Shown piece by piece: positions 6,816-12,061 of a stretch of 12,061 bases of DNA; position 1 is the first letter of the stretch; each line of letters opens with the position of its first letter. The notes below the pieces were generated by a model. The model worked only from the letters and a program-made list of their open reading frames with translations, ran no database searches and had not been told where the DNA came from. Source of the stretch: Armatimonadota bacterium (lineage in GTDB: Bacteria > Armatimonadota > Chthonomonadetes > Chthonomonadales > Chthonomonadaceae); the NCBI GenBank assembly GCA_026392135.1, contig JAPLCR010000231.1, positions 1 to 12,061 of the forward strand, read 5' to 3'. The position numbers and the translations under genes are program-made.

Positions 6816-8834
6816 TTACGCTTCCTTCGGCTTGAGCCAGCGTCCCAACCAGCTCACGTTCTCCTGCAAGCGGTGTAGGCGTAGAGAGGGAGGACCGTTA
6901 CGCGACATACCGTGCGAACAGGCTTCAGGATAGCGCACGTACTCCACGACTTTGCGCTGTAGACGTAACGCCGAGAAGAACTCCTCCGCCTGCCCATGCG
7001 GACAACGCAAATCTCCGTCGCTGTGAATTAGTAGTAGCGGGGTCGTGATGTTCCCTGCATAAGCGATTGGCGAGTGTTTCCAAAGGTCTTCGATTCGACT
7101 CCAGTGGTTGCCTTTGAAGTAAGCGTCAGAGGGCCAGGGGAAGTCACACGTTCCCGCCATACTGACGAGGTTGCCTACCAGCCTGTCGGCGATAGCGCAG
7201 GTAAAGCGCGGCGTATGCCCCACTATCCACGCCGTCATAAAGCCCCCGTAAGAGCCTCCCATCACCGCCGTTCGCGTCGCGTCTACGAAGTCTAGCGAGA
7301 GCGCGTAGTCCGTTGCCAGCATTACGTCTTGGTAGTCCTTGCCTCCCCAGTCCCCTTTTATGGCGGCGGTGTGCGCTTTTCCGTAGCCCTTGCTTCCTCG
7401 CGGGTTCGTAAAGAGGACTACGTAGCCCTCCGCCGCAAGGTACTGTAGTTCATGGAAGAAGGTTGCGCCGTACTGCGCGTGAGGTCCTCCGTGAATGTAG
7501 AGGACGAAGGGGTACTTTTGCGCGGGGTCGAAGTCGGTGGGTTTGAGTAGCCAGCCGTGTACGAGTCCGCCATCGCCGTTCGGAACCTCCACTACCTCCG
7601 GCTCGATAACCGCTACCTCCTCCAAGAAGGCTTTGTGGAAGTGCGTGCGTTGCGTAGTGACAAGCCCGTTCGGAGTATTCTGCAAGACAAAGAGCTCCTG
7701 CGGTGCGGTGTGCGAAGAGAGCGTGACCGCCGCGATTTCGTGCGGCGTTATCCCAAAATCGCCCATCTCATGCCCTGTAGGAGAGAGGGGAAATAGATTG
7801 CCCCCTTTCGCCTCGATAAAACTGAGCCGCACATCTCCGCGCACGCTTATCGGAAAGAACAGCCCTGCGCTATCGGCAGTCCACTGTATCAAATCGCTAC
7901 CGCCTACATCGTGCGAGTCAGAGATAGCCTCGTATCCCACGCTCATATCGCTATGCCCCGTGAGGTTTATGGCTTCACCACCGCCTACAGGCAGGAGGAA
8001 GAGTTGGGTGTTTTCGGTTCCCCACCAGTCTTCGGGGTCGGGATTGCCAGCGTAGGCGAACGTCTTGCCGTCGGGAGACCACGCAAGCGCAAACTTCGAG
8101 CCGACAGGCGAGGGAATTAATGTGAGGTCGCCGCCCTCTGCGGGAACGGTGTAGAGGGCGTTGTTATCCGAGAGAACATCCCAGTCGTCGCGCCTATCCG
8201 AGAGGAAGGCGAGCGTTCCGCTGTCGGGAGACCATACGGGCCCGCCACAAGCGAATTCGCCGGAGGTGAGCTGTTTCGCCTCTCCCGTCGCCGCGTCTAC
8301 GACCCACACTTGGTCGTAACTATCGTCGTAGTAGCCGAAAGCGTCCATGCGGTAGCGCAGTCTCTTGTGCTTTCGGGCAGGCGGAGGCAGTTTTTTATCT
8401 GCTCTCGCGTCGGTGGCGGCTTTGGTGTAGTCGGCGGGGGTTTCGCGGTAGAGGCAGGCTATCTTGGTTCCGTCTGGCGACCAGCGTATCGCGCTGAACG
8501 AGCCTTCCGTCTTGAACTTAGTGAGGGGACGCGCTTCTCCTCCATCGGCGGGGATGAGAAATATCTGACTGTCTGGCTTTTGACGGCTTGAGAGGAAGGC
8601 GAGGGTCTCGCCGTTCGGCGACCAGCGCGGGGAGGCGTTGCTTCCCTCCTGCCTCACGAAACAGCGAGGTTCGCCCTCGTGGGTGGGAACCATCCATATT
8701 TCGGACTGGTAGCGGCTCTTTTCGATATCGGTGTAACGCCGTACAACGGCGATACGGCTCTCATCGGGCGAGATTTGCACGTCACTGAGTAGCGAAACGC
8801 GCATGAAATCCTCTAGTGCGATTTTACGTGACAA
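6816..8834 (-). CDS. S9-family serine peptidase, acylaminoacyl-peptidase / prolyl oligopeptidase type
   Basis: A 672-residue cytoplasmic peptidase (no signal peptide) that should cleave short peptides, perhaps from a blocked N-terminus or after proline. The start is TTG (8834-8832), fixed by AAGGAG 7 bases upstream (complement of 8842-8847). Residues 1 to about 415 form the gating propeller, with repeated W-S-P-D/N-G-x-x-(L/I/F)-A blocks of the PD40 kind. The hydrolase domain (about 420-672) has H-G-G-P-H (oxyanion region), S528 in G-G-S-Y-G-G, D608 in G-D-L-R-C-P and H641 in C-S-H-G-M-S-R: a complete catalytic triad in S9C-like contexts. Length is normal. The small four-cysteine gene follows after three bases. 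A promoter candidate lies 33-61 bases upstream. The job is probably peptide turnover; exact specificity cannot be read from the sequence. Confidence 0.9.
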   Translation of the reverse strand: MSRKIALEDFMRVSLLSDVQISPDESRIAVVRRYTDIEKSRYQSEIWMVPTHEGEPRCFVRQEGSNASPRWSPNGETLAFLSSRQKPDSQIFLIPADGGEARPLTKFKTEGSFSAIRWSPDGTKIACLYRETPADYTKAATDARADKKLPPPARKHKRLRYRMDAFGYYDDSYDQVWVVDAATGEAKQLTSGEFACGGPVWSPDSGTLAFLSDRRDDWDVLSDNNALYTVPAEGGDLTLIPSPVGSKFALAWSPDGKTFAYAGNPDPEDWWGTENTQLFLLPVGGGEAINLTGHSDMSVGYEAISDSHDVGGSDLIQWTADSAGLFFPISVRGDVRLSFIEAKGGNLFPLSPTGHEMGDFGITPHEIAAVTLSSHTAPQELFVLQNTPNGLVTTQRTHFHKAFLEEVAVIEPEVVEVPNGDGGLVHGWLLKPTDFDPAQKYPFVLYIHGGPHAQYGATFFHELQYLAAEGYVVLFTNPRGSKGYGKAHTAAIKGDWGGKDYQDVMLATDYALSLDFVDATRTAVMGGSYGGFMTAWIVGHTPRFTCAIADRLVGNLVSMAGTCDFPWPSDAYFKGNHWSRIEDLWKHSPIAYAGNITTPLLLIHSDGDLRCPHGQAEEFFSALRLQRKVVEYVRYPEACSHGMSRNGPPSLRLHRLQENVSWLGRWLKPKEA

Positions 8835-8866
8835 GGGGCGGCTCCTTAGATTGGGGACGTAGCATA

Positions 8867-8895
8867 ATGATAAACGATACTTCTCCCATTGTCTT
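8867..8895 (-). promoter_or_regulatory. Promoter candidate for the S9 peptidase gene
   Basis: On the minus strand AAGACA (complement of 8890-8895) and TATCAT (complement of 8867-8872) are 17 bases apart, matching the sigma-70 consensus at 4/6 and 5/6. Transcription would start near 8860, about 25 bases before the TTG start and just upstream of its ribosome-binding site. Confidence 0.4.
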
Positions 8896-8959
8896 ACAAA
8901 CAGCGGGTTTCGTCAAGTAGACAAGGAAGAAAAGTTGTGGTAGAGAGGGAGATTATTTA

Positions 8960-9011
8960 TACATAGTGGACAATCGAGTGGGCAAAAGCACCGTTGCCCG
9001 TCCGCTATGTA
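8960..9011. repeat. Long nested inverted repeat
   Basis: The outer arms pair TACATAGTGGAC (8960-8971) with GTCCGCTATGTA (9000-9011): 12 pairs, one of them T/G. The inner arms GGGCAA (8980-8985) and TTGCCC (8994-8999) pair perfectly around an 8-base loop. The left side has an 8-base internal bulge (8972-8979), while the right arms are contiguous. No T-tract follows on the plus strand, so this is not an ordinary terminator; it may be a folded RNA element, a protein site or a short mobile palindrome. Confidence 0.6.
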
Positions 9012-9104
9012 ACCTATTTCAAAGCGAGGCTGTGAAGTAGTTCACTGTGTGGCTAGGAGTTATTGAGTACACTATGGATGTAATCAATCGAACAGCCTAT
9101 TTCT

Positions 9105-9130
9105 AAAAGGCTCCCGTCAATTAGGGAGCC
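9105..9130 (-). terminator. Minus-strand terminator-like hairpin without an assigned gene
   Basis: GGCTCCC (9109-9115) and GGGAGCC (9124-9130) form a 7-base-pair stem with an 8-base loop. On the minus strand it is followed by TTTT (complement of 9105-9108). The T-tract is short. The aldolase gene already has its own terminator about 150 bases earlier in transcription order, so this one is a backup or serves an unseen short transcript. Confidence 0.5.
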
Positions 9131-9277
9131 GCCTATATTAGAGTAATCATTAAAACGAAAAAACTGCCTGTATCCCAACTCTCTCCACCCTATTTCGGAG
9201 AAAAGCGTTTCTAAATTTTATCCACTATCTGGTGCGAACGTATTGAGAATGCCTTGCAAAAAATAGAGACTTTCCCC

Positions 9278-9308
9278 AAAAGAGGAGTGGCTACCCGCCA
9301 CTCCTCTT
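9278..9308 (-). terminator. Terminator of the class II aldolase gene
   Basis: A perfect 11-base-pair stem (9280-9290 with 9298-9308) and a 7-base loop. In the minus-strand transcript the stem ends in a T-run that continues to 9278, then GGGG. It lies 18 bases past the aldolase stop codon. Confidence 0.75.
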
Positions 9309-9326
9309 AATTTGTGCCCAACGATT

Positions 9327-10199
9327 TTATCCCGCGTTCCGAAGCATTCTCATTCGCTTTCGCACCGCCTCTTTCGTTGCAGTACGCACTCCACGCGGGT
9401 ATCGCGCTAAATCCACGTATACCTTGTCGCCTGTCCCAACACCCTCCACCTCTCTTTTAAGGGCGGTAATGTAAACGCTCCGTACCTCTGCATCCACGTT
9501 CACTTTCGCGATTCCAGCATCGATTGCTGCACGAAGTTGCGCCTCCCCTACCCCAGAGCCGCCATGCAGAGCCAACGGTAAGCCCGTCACCTTCGAGATG
9601 GCACGAATACGCGGAATATCCAGCTCAGCCATTGGGAGAGGACAGCCGTGTATCGAACCGATAGCGGGAGCCAGTATATCAATCCCCGTTTCGCGCACAA
9701 AATAGTCCGCCTGTTCCGGTGTAGTAAGAAGCCCCTTAATCGCCTCCATCGCCTCTTCCGGCGTTTCGTAGTCGCTCAAGAAGCCTATCAACCCCAACTC
9801 CGCCTCCACCGTTGCGCCAAACTCTTTTGCACGCGCTACTACATTGCGGGTTCGCATGATATTCTCTTCGAGTGGGAGTTTGGAGCCGTCGTACATAACG
9901 CTGGTGAAGCCCGCTTCGAGAGCTTGATACGCCAACTCTTCGGTCAAAGAGTGGTCAAGGTGAAGAGCGATAGGCACGGCGGCACGTCCCGCGAGTTCGC
10001 GCACGACGCAGGTAAGTGTGGGAAAGCCCCACGTCTCAATAACTTCCGACCAGAACTGTAGGATAACGGGGGTCTGCTCCTCCTCCGCTACCTCAATAAT
10101 GGCTTGTATCTGGTCTATGGTGTAGGGTTCAAACCCTCCGACAGCGAACCTGCCCGCGAGTGCGGAGTGAAGTAGGTCGCCTGTGTTTACGAGAGGCAA
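9327..10199 (-). CDS. Class II fructose/tagatose-bisphosphate aldolase family protein
   Basis: A 290-residue cytoplasmic zinc enzyme of the class II ketose-bisphosphate aldolase family, which reversibly splits a ketose phosphate into dihydroxyacetone phosphate and an aldehyde. The start is TTG (10199-10197), fixed by AAGGAG 7 bases upstream (complement of 10207-10212). Catalytic features are in family order: D82 (proton donor) and H83 in L-H-L-D-H-S, E134 in V-E-A-E-L-G, H184 in I-G-S-I-H-G, H212 in L-H-G-G-S-G, and N234 in K-V-N-V-D. The three histidines are the expected zinc ligands, and D82/H83 match the numbering I recall for GatY-type aldolases. Length is normal. The region around residues 48-62 (F-W-S-E-V-I-E-T-W-G-F-P) looks atypical, so the substrate may not be fructose or tagatose bisphosphate. 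It sits 15 bases after the DUF1552 remnant and may share the hydrolase transcript. Confidence 0.85.
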   Translation of the reverse strand: MPLVNTGDLLHSALAGRFAVGGFEPYTIDQIQAIIEVAEEEQTPVILQFWSEVIETWGFPTLTCVVRELAGRAAVPIALHLDHSLTEELAYQALEAGFTSVMYDGSKLPLEENIMRTRNVVARAKEFGATVEAELGLIGFLSDYETPEEAMEAIKGLLTTPEQADYFVRETGIDILAPAIGSIHGCPLPMAELDIPRIRAISKVTGLPLALHGGSGVGEAQLRAAIDAGIAKVNVDAEVRSVYITALKREVEGVGTGDKVYVDLARYPRGVRTATKEAVRKRMRMLRNAG

Positions 10200-10214
10200 G
10201 TGGCTTCTCCTTTT

Positions 10215-10367
10215 CTATGCAATGTCCGTTAAATGTTCTACCTTGCCATCGCTGTCTCCAATGGATTCTGGATGCACGCCAGCGCGGTCTAACAGAGTCA
10301 GGTAGAGATTGGTCATGGGTGTGCCTTTTTTGTAGGCGATATGCCGTCCCGGTTTCAGGCTACCGTC
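10215..10367 (-). pseudogene. C-terminal remnant of a DUF1552 protein
   Basis: In the frame ending at TAG (10217-10215) the minus strand encodes about 50 residues: G-S-L-K-P-G-R-H-I-A-Y, then G-T-P-M-T-N-L-Y-L-T-L-L-D-R-A-G-V, then I-G-D-S-D-G-K, ending L-T-D-I-A. This is the typical C-terminus of DUF1552 proteins, which are about 400-450 residues long and of unknown function. The remaining roughly 90% is missing. The open frame runs upstream only to a TAG at 10418-10416, with no proper start, and there overlaps the neighbouring 5' fragment in another frame. I read it as dead DNA left by a deletion; identification is from memory of the family. Confidence 0.65.
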
Positions 10368-10501
10368 GCATCGAACTGCGATGGGGCGGGCGTTTTGGAC
10401 GATTTCTGTTGTCCGCTAACAGCGGTGAGAGCTAGCAGGAGAAGCGGCGCGGCGATACCTAGAAGCGGAAGCGGGGCGCGTTTCAGCGAACGGCTTTTCA
10501 T
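10355..10501 (-). pseudogene. Signal-peptide fragment of a lost secreted protein (48 codons)
   Basis: ATG at 10501-10499 overlaps the TGA of the hydrolase gene in an ATGA junction, so it is placed for coupled translation. The 48-residue product has a basic start (K-S-R-S-L-K-R), a leucine/alanine-rich core at about 11-27, and then S-G-Q-Q-K-S-S-K-T-P-A-P-S-Q-F-D-A-T-V before a stop. That last pattern resembles the N-terminus of exported DUF1592-type, cytochrome-like proteins, where F-D-x-x-V is followed by a C-x-x-C-H-N motif; here the sequence stops first. It is most simply the first codons of such a gene, fused out of frame to the DUF1552 tail. A genuine short exported peptide is possible but less likely. 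Confidence 0.55.
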
Positions 10502-11400
10502 TTGACGGCAGGCTCCTTTTTGGTATAACCGAGGTCGGCAAGCCACTCTTCAAAACGGATATGCCACGTACCGAAGGGGATTCCGTTTCGCGGACTAACA
10601 GCACCCCCATGCCCCCCGTGACTGTAGATGTGGATTTCGGCGGGTATCCCCGCCATAAAAAGAGCGTTATAGAACTCTACGCTCTGCTTGGCGTGAAACT
10701 GGTCGTCGCTCCCCGCGCTAGTAAGGAAGGTTGGGGGCGCGTCTTTGGGAATAGCGATGTTCATGGGTCCCCAACCGGGATAGACCATGCCTACGAAATC
10801 GGGGCGCGAACCCTCTTTTTCGATAGGGTCGGAGGCTGTAGGCTTACCGCTATCGTAGCGCATGGCGGCGAGGGCAGCGAGCGCGCCTCCTGCCGAAAAT
10901 CCTAGTATACCCACTCTATTAGGCTGAACGCCCCACTCTTTGGCGTGTAGGCGCGTGATGCGTAGGGCGCGTTGGGTATCTTGCAGGGCTTCGCCTTCGA
11001 CGGTGTACTTATATCCGGGCGTAAACTGAAGGCGGTACTTGAGAACAACCGCGGCGATGCCTAGACTGTTCAGCCATGTCGCGATTTTCGTCCCTTCGCT
11101 CGTCCAGACCACCTGATTGTGTCCGCCGCCGGGTGCTACGACTATCGCAGTTCCTGTAGATTTGTCGGCTGGCGGAAGGTGAACCTCAATGAGAGGGTTG
11201 TGGATGTTTTTGATGGTGTAGCCCTGCCCCGGCTTAGGGTCGGGAGGAGAGAGTATCTCCTTCTCATCCGCGCCCTTGAGCGTGGGAGACCCCGCAGGGT
11301 AGAGGTAGATGGTCTGGGGCTTGTCGTCCGCCTTCGCCGGGAAGGTTGAGAAGAGAAGCGTGAACGCCGTAAAAGCAACGCCTACCGCTTTAAGCAACAT
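10498..11400 (-). CDS. Secreted alpha/beta-hydrolase, acetyl-xylan-esterase-like
   Basis: A 300-residue exported esterase-type hydrolase. ATG 11400 has AAAGGA 7 bases upstream (complement of 11408-11413). Residues 1-24 are a signal peptide ending A-K-A before D25. The mature protein begins Y-L-Y-P-x-G-S-P and has A-P-G-G-G-H-N (oxyanion region, about 90-96), S169 in G-F-S-A-G-G as nucleophile, D232/D233 in A-G-S-D-D as the likely acid, and H264 in S-H-G-G-H-G-G as the catalytic histidine. The BD-FAE/Abhydrolase_3-type proteins it resembles remove acetyl or aryl esters from plant polysaccharides, though many are merely annotated as hydrolase or xylanase. The exact substrate is unknown. Its stop overlaps the start of the 48-codon fragment, and the aldolase gene lies about 300 bases downstream on the same strand. 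Confidence 0.85.
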   Translation of the reverse strand: MLLKAVGVAFTAFTLLFSTFPAKADDKPQTIYLYPAGSPTLKGADEKEILSPPDPKPGQGYTIKNIHNPLIEVHLPPADKSTGTAIVVAPGGGHNQVVWTSEGTKIATWLNSLGIAAVVLKYRLQFTPGYKYTVEGEALQDTQRALRITRLHAKEWGVQPNRVGILGFSAGGALAALAAMRYDSGKPTASDPIEKEGSRPDFVGMVYPGWGPMNIAIPKDAPPTFLTSAGSDDQFHAKQSVEFYNALFMAGIPAEIHIYSHGGHGGAVSPRNGIPFGTWHIRFEEWLADLGYTKKEPAVK

Positions 11401-11473
11401 GGAGTAGTCCTTTCTAAAACAAGCCGTCTATGGGGATACTGTACCCCTGCCTTTAACACATCAACTCAAAGAT

Positions 11474-11501
11474 ATTAGACGCTATCTCAATCGTTTCGCA
11501 A
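11474..11501 (-). promoter_or_regulatory. Promoter candidate for the secreted hydrolase gene
   Basis: On the minus strand TTGCGA (complement of 11496-11501) and TCTAAT (complement of 11474-11479) are 16 bases apart, matching consensus at 4/6 and 5/6. A perfect palindrome begins at the upstream edge of the -35 box. A leader of about 65 bases would precede the ATG. Confidence 0.3.
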
Positions 11502-11514
11502 CGCTAATTAGCGT
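11501..11514. promoter_or_regulatory. 14-base perfect palindrome, possible operator
   Basis: ACGCTAATTAGCGT reads the same on both strands. It touches the -35 candidate of the hydrolase promoter, a common place for a dimeric regulator to bind. No regulator gene is nearby, and no T-run makes it a terminator. Confidence 0.4.
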
Positions 11515-11569
11515 GCATTAGCCGTTGATATATATAAACCCTTTCCTCTTAGCTTTAGTTTCCGGTAAA

Positions 11570-12061
11570 TCAGAGTGTAATTTGGTCAATGTTATCTTCT
11601 GAGTTCTTCTTATGCCTTCGATGTGCGGTCACTCCGGTGGTGAGATGGGCGGTGACGCTGTTCTTTTTTCGGATTTGCCCTAGCGGTTCGGGCAAGTTTG
11701 AGAAACTCATTCTGGCTAACGTGCGCCGTAGCCTCCCGCAGGTAGGTCTCGCGGCTCTATCCCAAAAGCCAGTCGCCACCGGAGCCGCCGTCGCCGCGAG
11801 ATAGGACAGGATGTTCCCGCACAAGAGAGCGAGTTCCGGCAAGCGGTAGCGGCTCTCCGCGCCAAAGACGTAGGTGCGTTCGCAACCGAGCATCGGCTTT
11901 CCCGCGAGAGCCACCTGCTCTACGGGCCAACGGTCTTTGTAGAGCGCCCAGACCGCCTCCGCCGAAACGGACAGGTTCGTCGCCAACAGAAGCGGTTGCT
12001 GGTAGCGCGGGTCGTAGATTGCAACTATCCGAAAGGTCGAAGCTCCCGGCTTCGCGTCCGA
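11570..12061 (-). mobile_element. IS4-superfamily transposase, C-terminal part (runs off the right edge)
   Basis: The minus-strand frame is open from the window edge (12061) to TGA at 11572-11570, giving 163 residues; the start lies outside. It contains the IS4-family signature Y-x2-R-x3-E-x6-K in L-Y-K-D-R-W-P-V-E-Q...G-K (E codon at 11918-11920), supplying the final acidic residue of the DDE catalytic site. Before it comes the strand Y-D-P-R-Y ... L-L-L-A-T-N-L, and after it E-S-R-Y-R-L-P-E-L-A-L-L and T-G-F-W-D-R, which I recall from transposases of Chloroflexi and related groups. The C-terminus is basic and polar. Earlier catalytic residues and the far inverted repeat are out of view, so whether the element is intact, and where its end lies (somewhere in about 11515-11570), cannot be told. 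Confidence 0.8.

Larger units (their letters stand above)
8835..9326. other. AT-rich intergenic region with structured DNA
   Basis: No credible gene in about 490 bases. It is clearly richer in A+T than the flanking genes. It contains the peptidase ribosome-binding site and promoter candidate at its left end, a long nested inverted repeat (8960-9011), a small hairpin GTGAA-GTAG-TTCAC (9032-9045), a minus-strand terminator-like hairpin (9105-9130) and the terminator of the aldolase gene (9278-9308). The stretch 9131-9277 is unassigned. Confidence 0.65.

Noticed and set aside
7537..8055. A 172-codon plus-strand open frame opposite the S9 peptidase
   Set aside because: The antisense strand encodes the well-supported peptidase propeller; the plus-strand product has no recognisable features and no ribosome-binding site.
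9074..9106. Ten-codon ORF (M-D-V-I-N-R-T-A-Y-F) before the 9109-9130 hairpin, suggesting an attenuator
   Set aside because: The nearest AGGAG is 14 bases away, too far; the hairpin has its T-tract on the other strand, and no gene lies downstream on the plus strand.

Overview
The window looks like a stretch of chromosome from a heterotrophic, saccharolytic or proteolytic, Gram-negative-type bacterium. GC content is moderate (mid-50s by eye), with AT-richer intergenic gaps. Secreted RCC1/Ig proteins, a GH29 fucosidase, and traces of a DUF1592/DUF1552 pair of the kind known from Planctomycetota, Verrucomicrobiota, Acidobacteriota and Armatimonadota suggest a soil or biofilm member of such a phylum. 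Armatimonadota is my best guess, but it rests on gene content and style alone.

Layout: 1-549 holds no credible gene but carries four GC-rich hairpins of the same polarity and a probable extended -10 promoter. 550-2913 (+) encodes a secreted protein with a complete seven-blade RCC1 propeller followed by four Ig-like repeats, and ends at a strong terminator. 3073-6488 (+) is a tight run of three genes: an enolase-superfamily enzyme, a secreted GH29 alpha-L-fucosidase, and a TPR protein that looks like the C-terminal piece of a large ATPase-type regulator. A convergent pair on the minus strand follows: a cytoplasmic S9 peptidase (8834-6816) and a coupled small four-cysteine protein (6812-6495). 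8835-9326 is an AT-rich gap with a long nested inverted repeat and two minus-strand terminator-like hairpins. A class II aldolase (10199-9327, minus) and a secreted alpha/beta hydrolase (11400-10498, minus) flank about 300 bases of gene debris. The right edge cuts an IS4-superfamily transposase (12061-11570, minus).

The main message is genome erosion. Three places look like deletion scars: (i) the enolase-superfamily gene appears to lack about 16-19 codons in frame at the junction of capping domain and barrel; (ii) the TPR gene lacks the sensor and ATPase part of its family and starts 6 bases after the fucosidase stop, in the same frame; (iii) between hydrolase and aldolase, the signal-peptide end of one gene is joined out of frame to the last 50 or so codons of a DUF1552 gene, as if most of a two-gene operon had been deleted. 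A transposase lies next to the third scar. No CRISPR array, tRNA, rRNA or recognisable defence system is present. The working genes suggest extracellular glycan and peptide use, with cytoplasmic enzymes finishing the breakdown; the coupling between them is inference.
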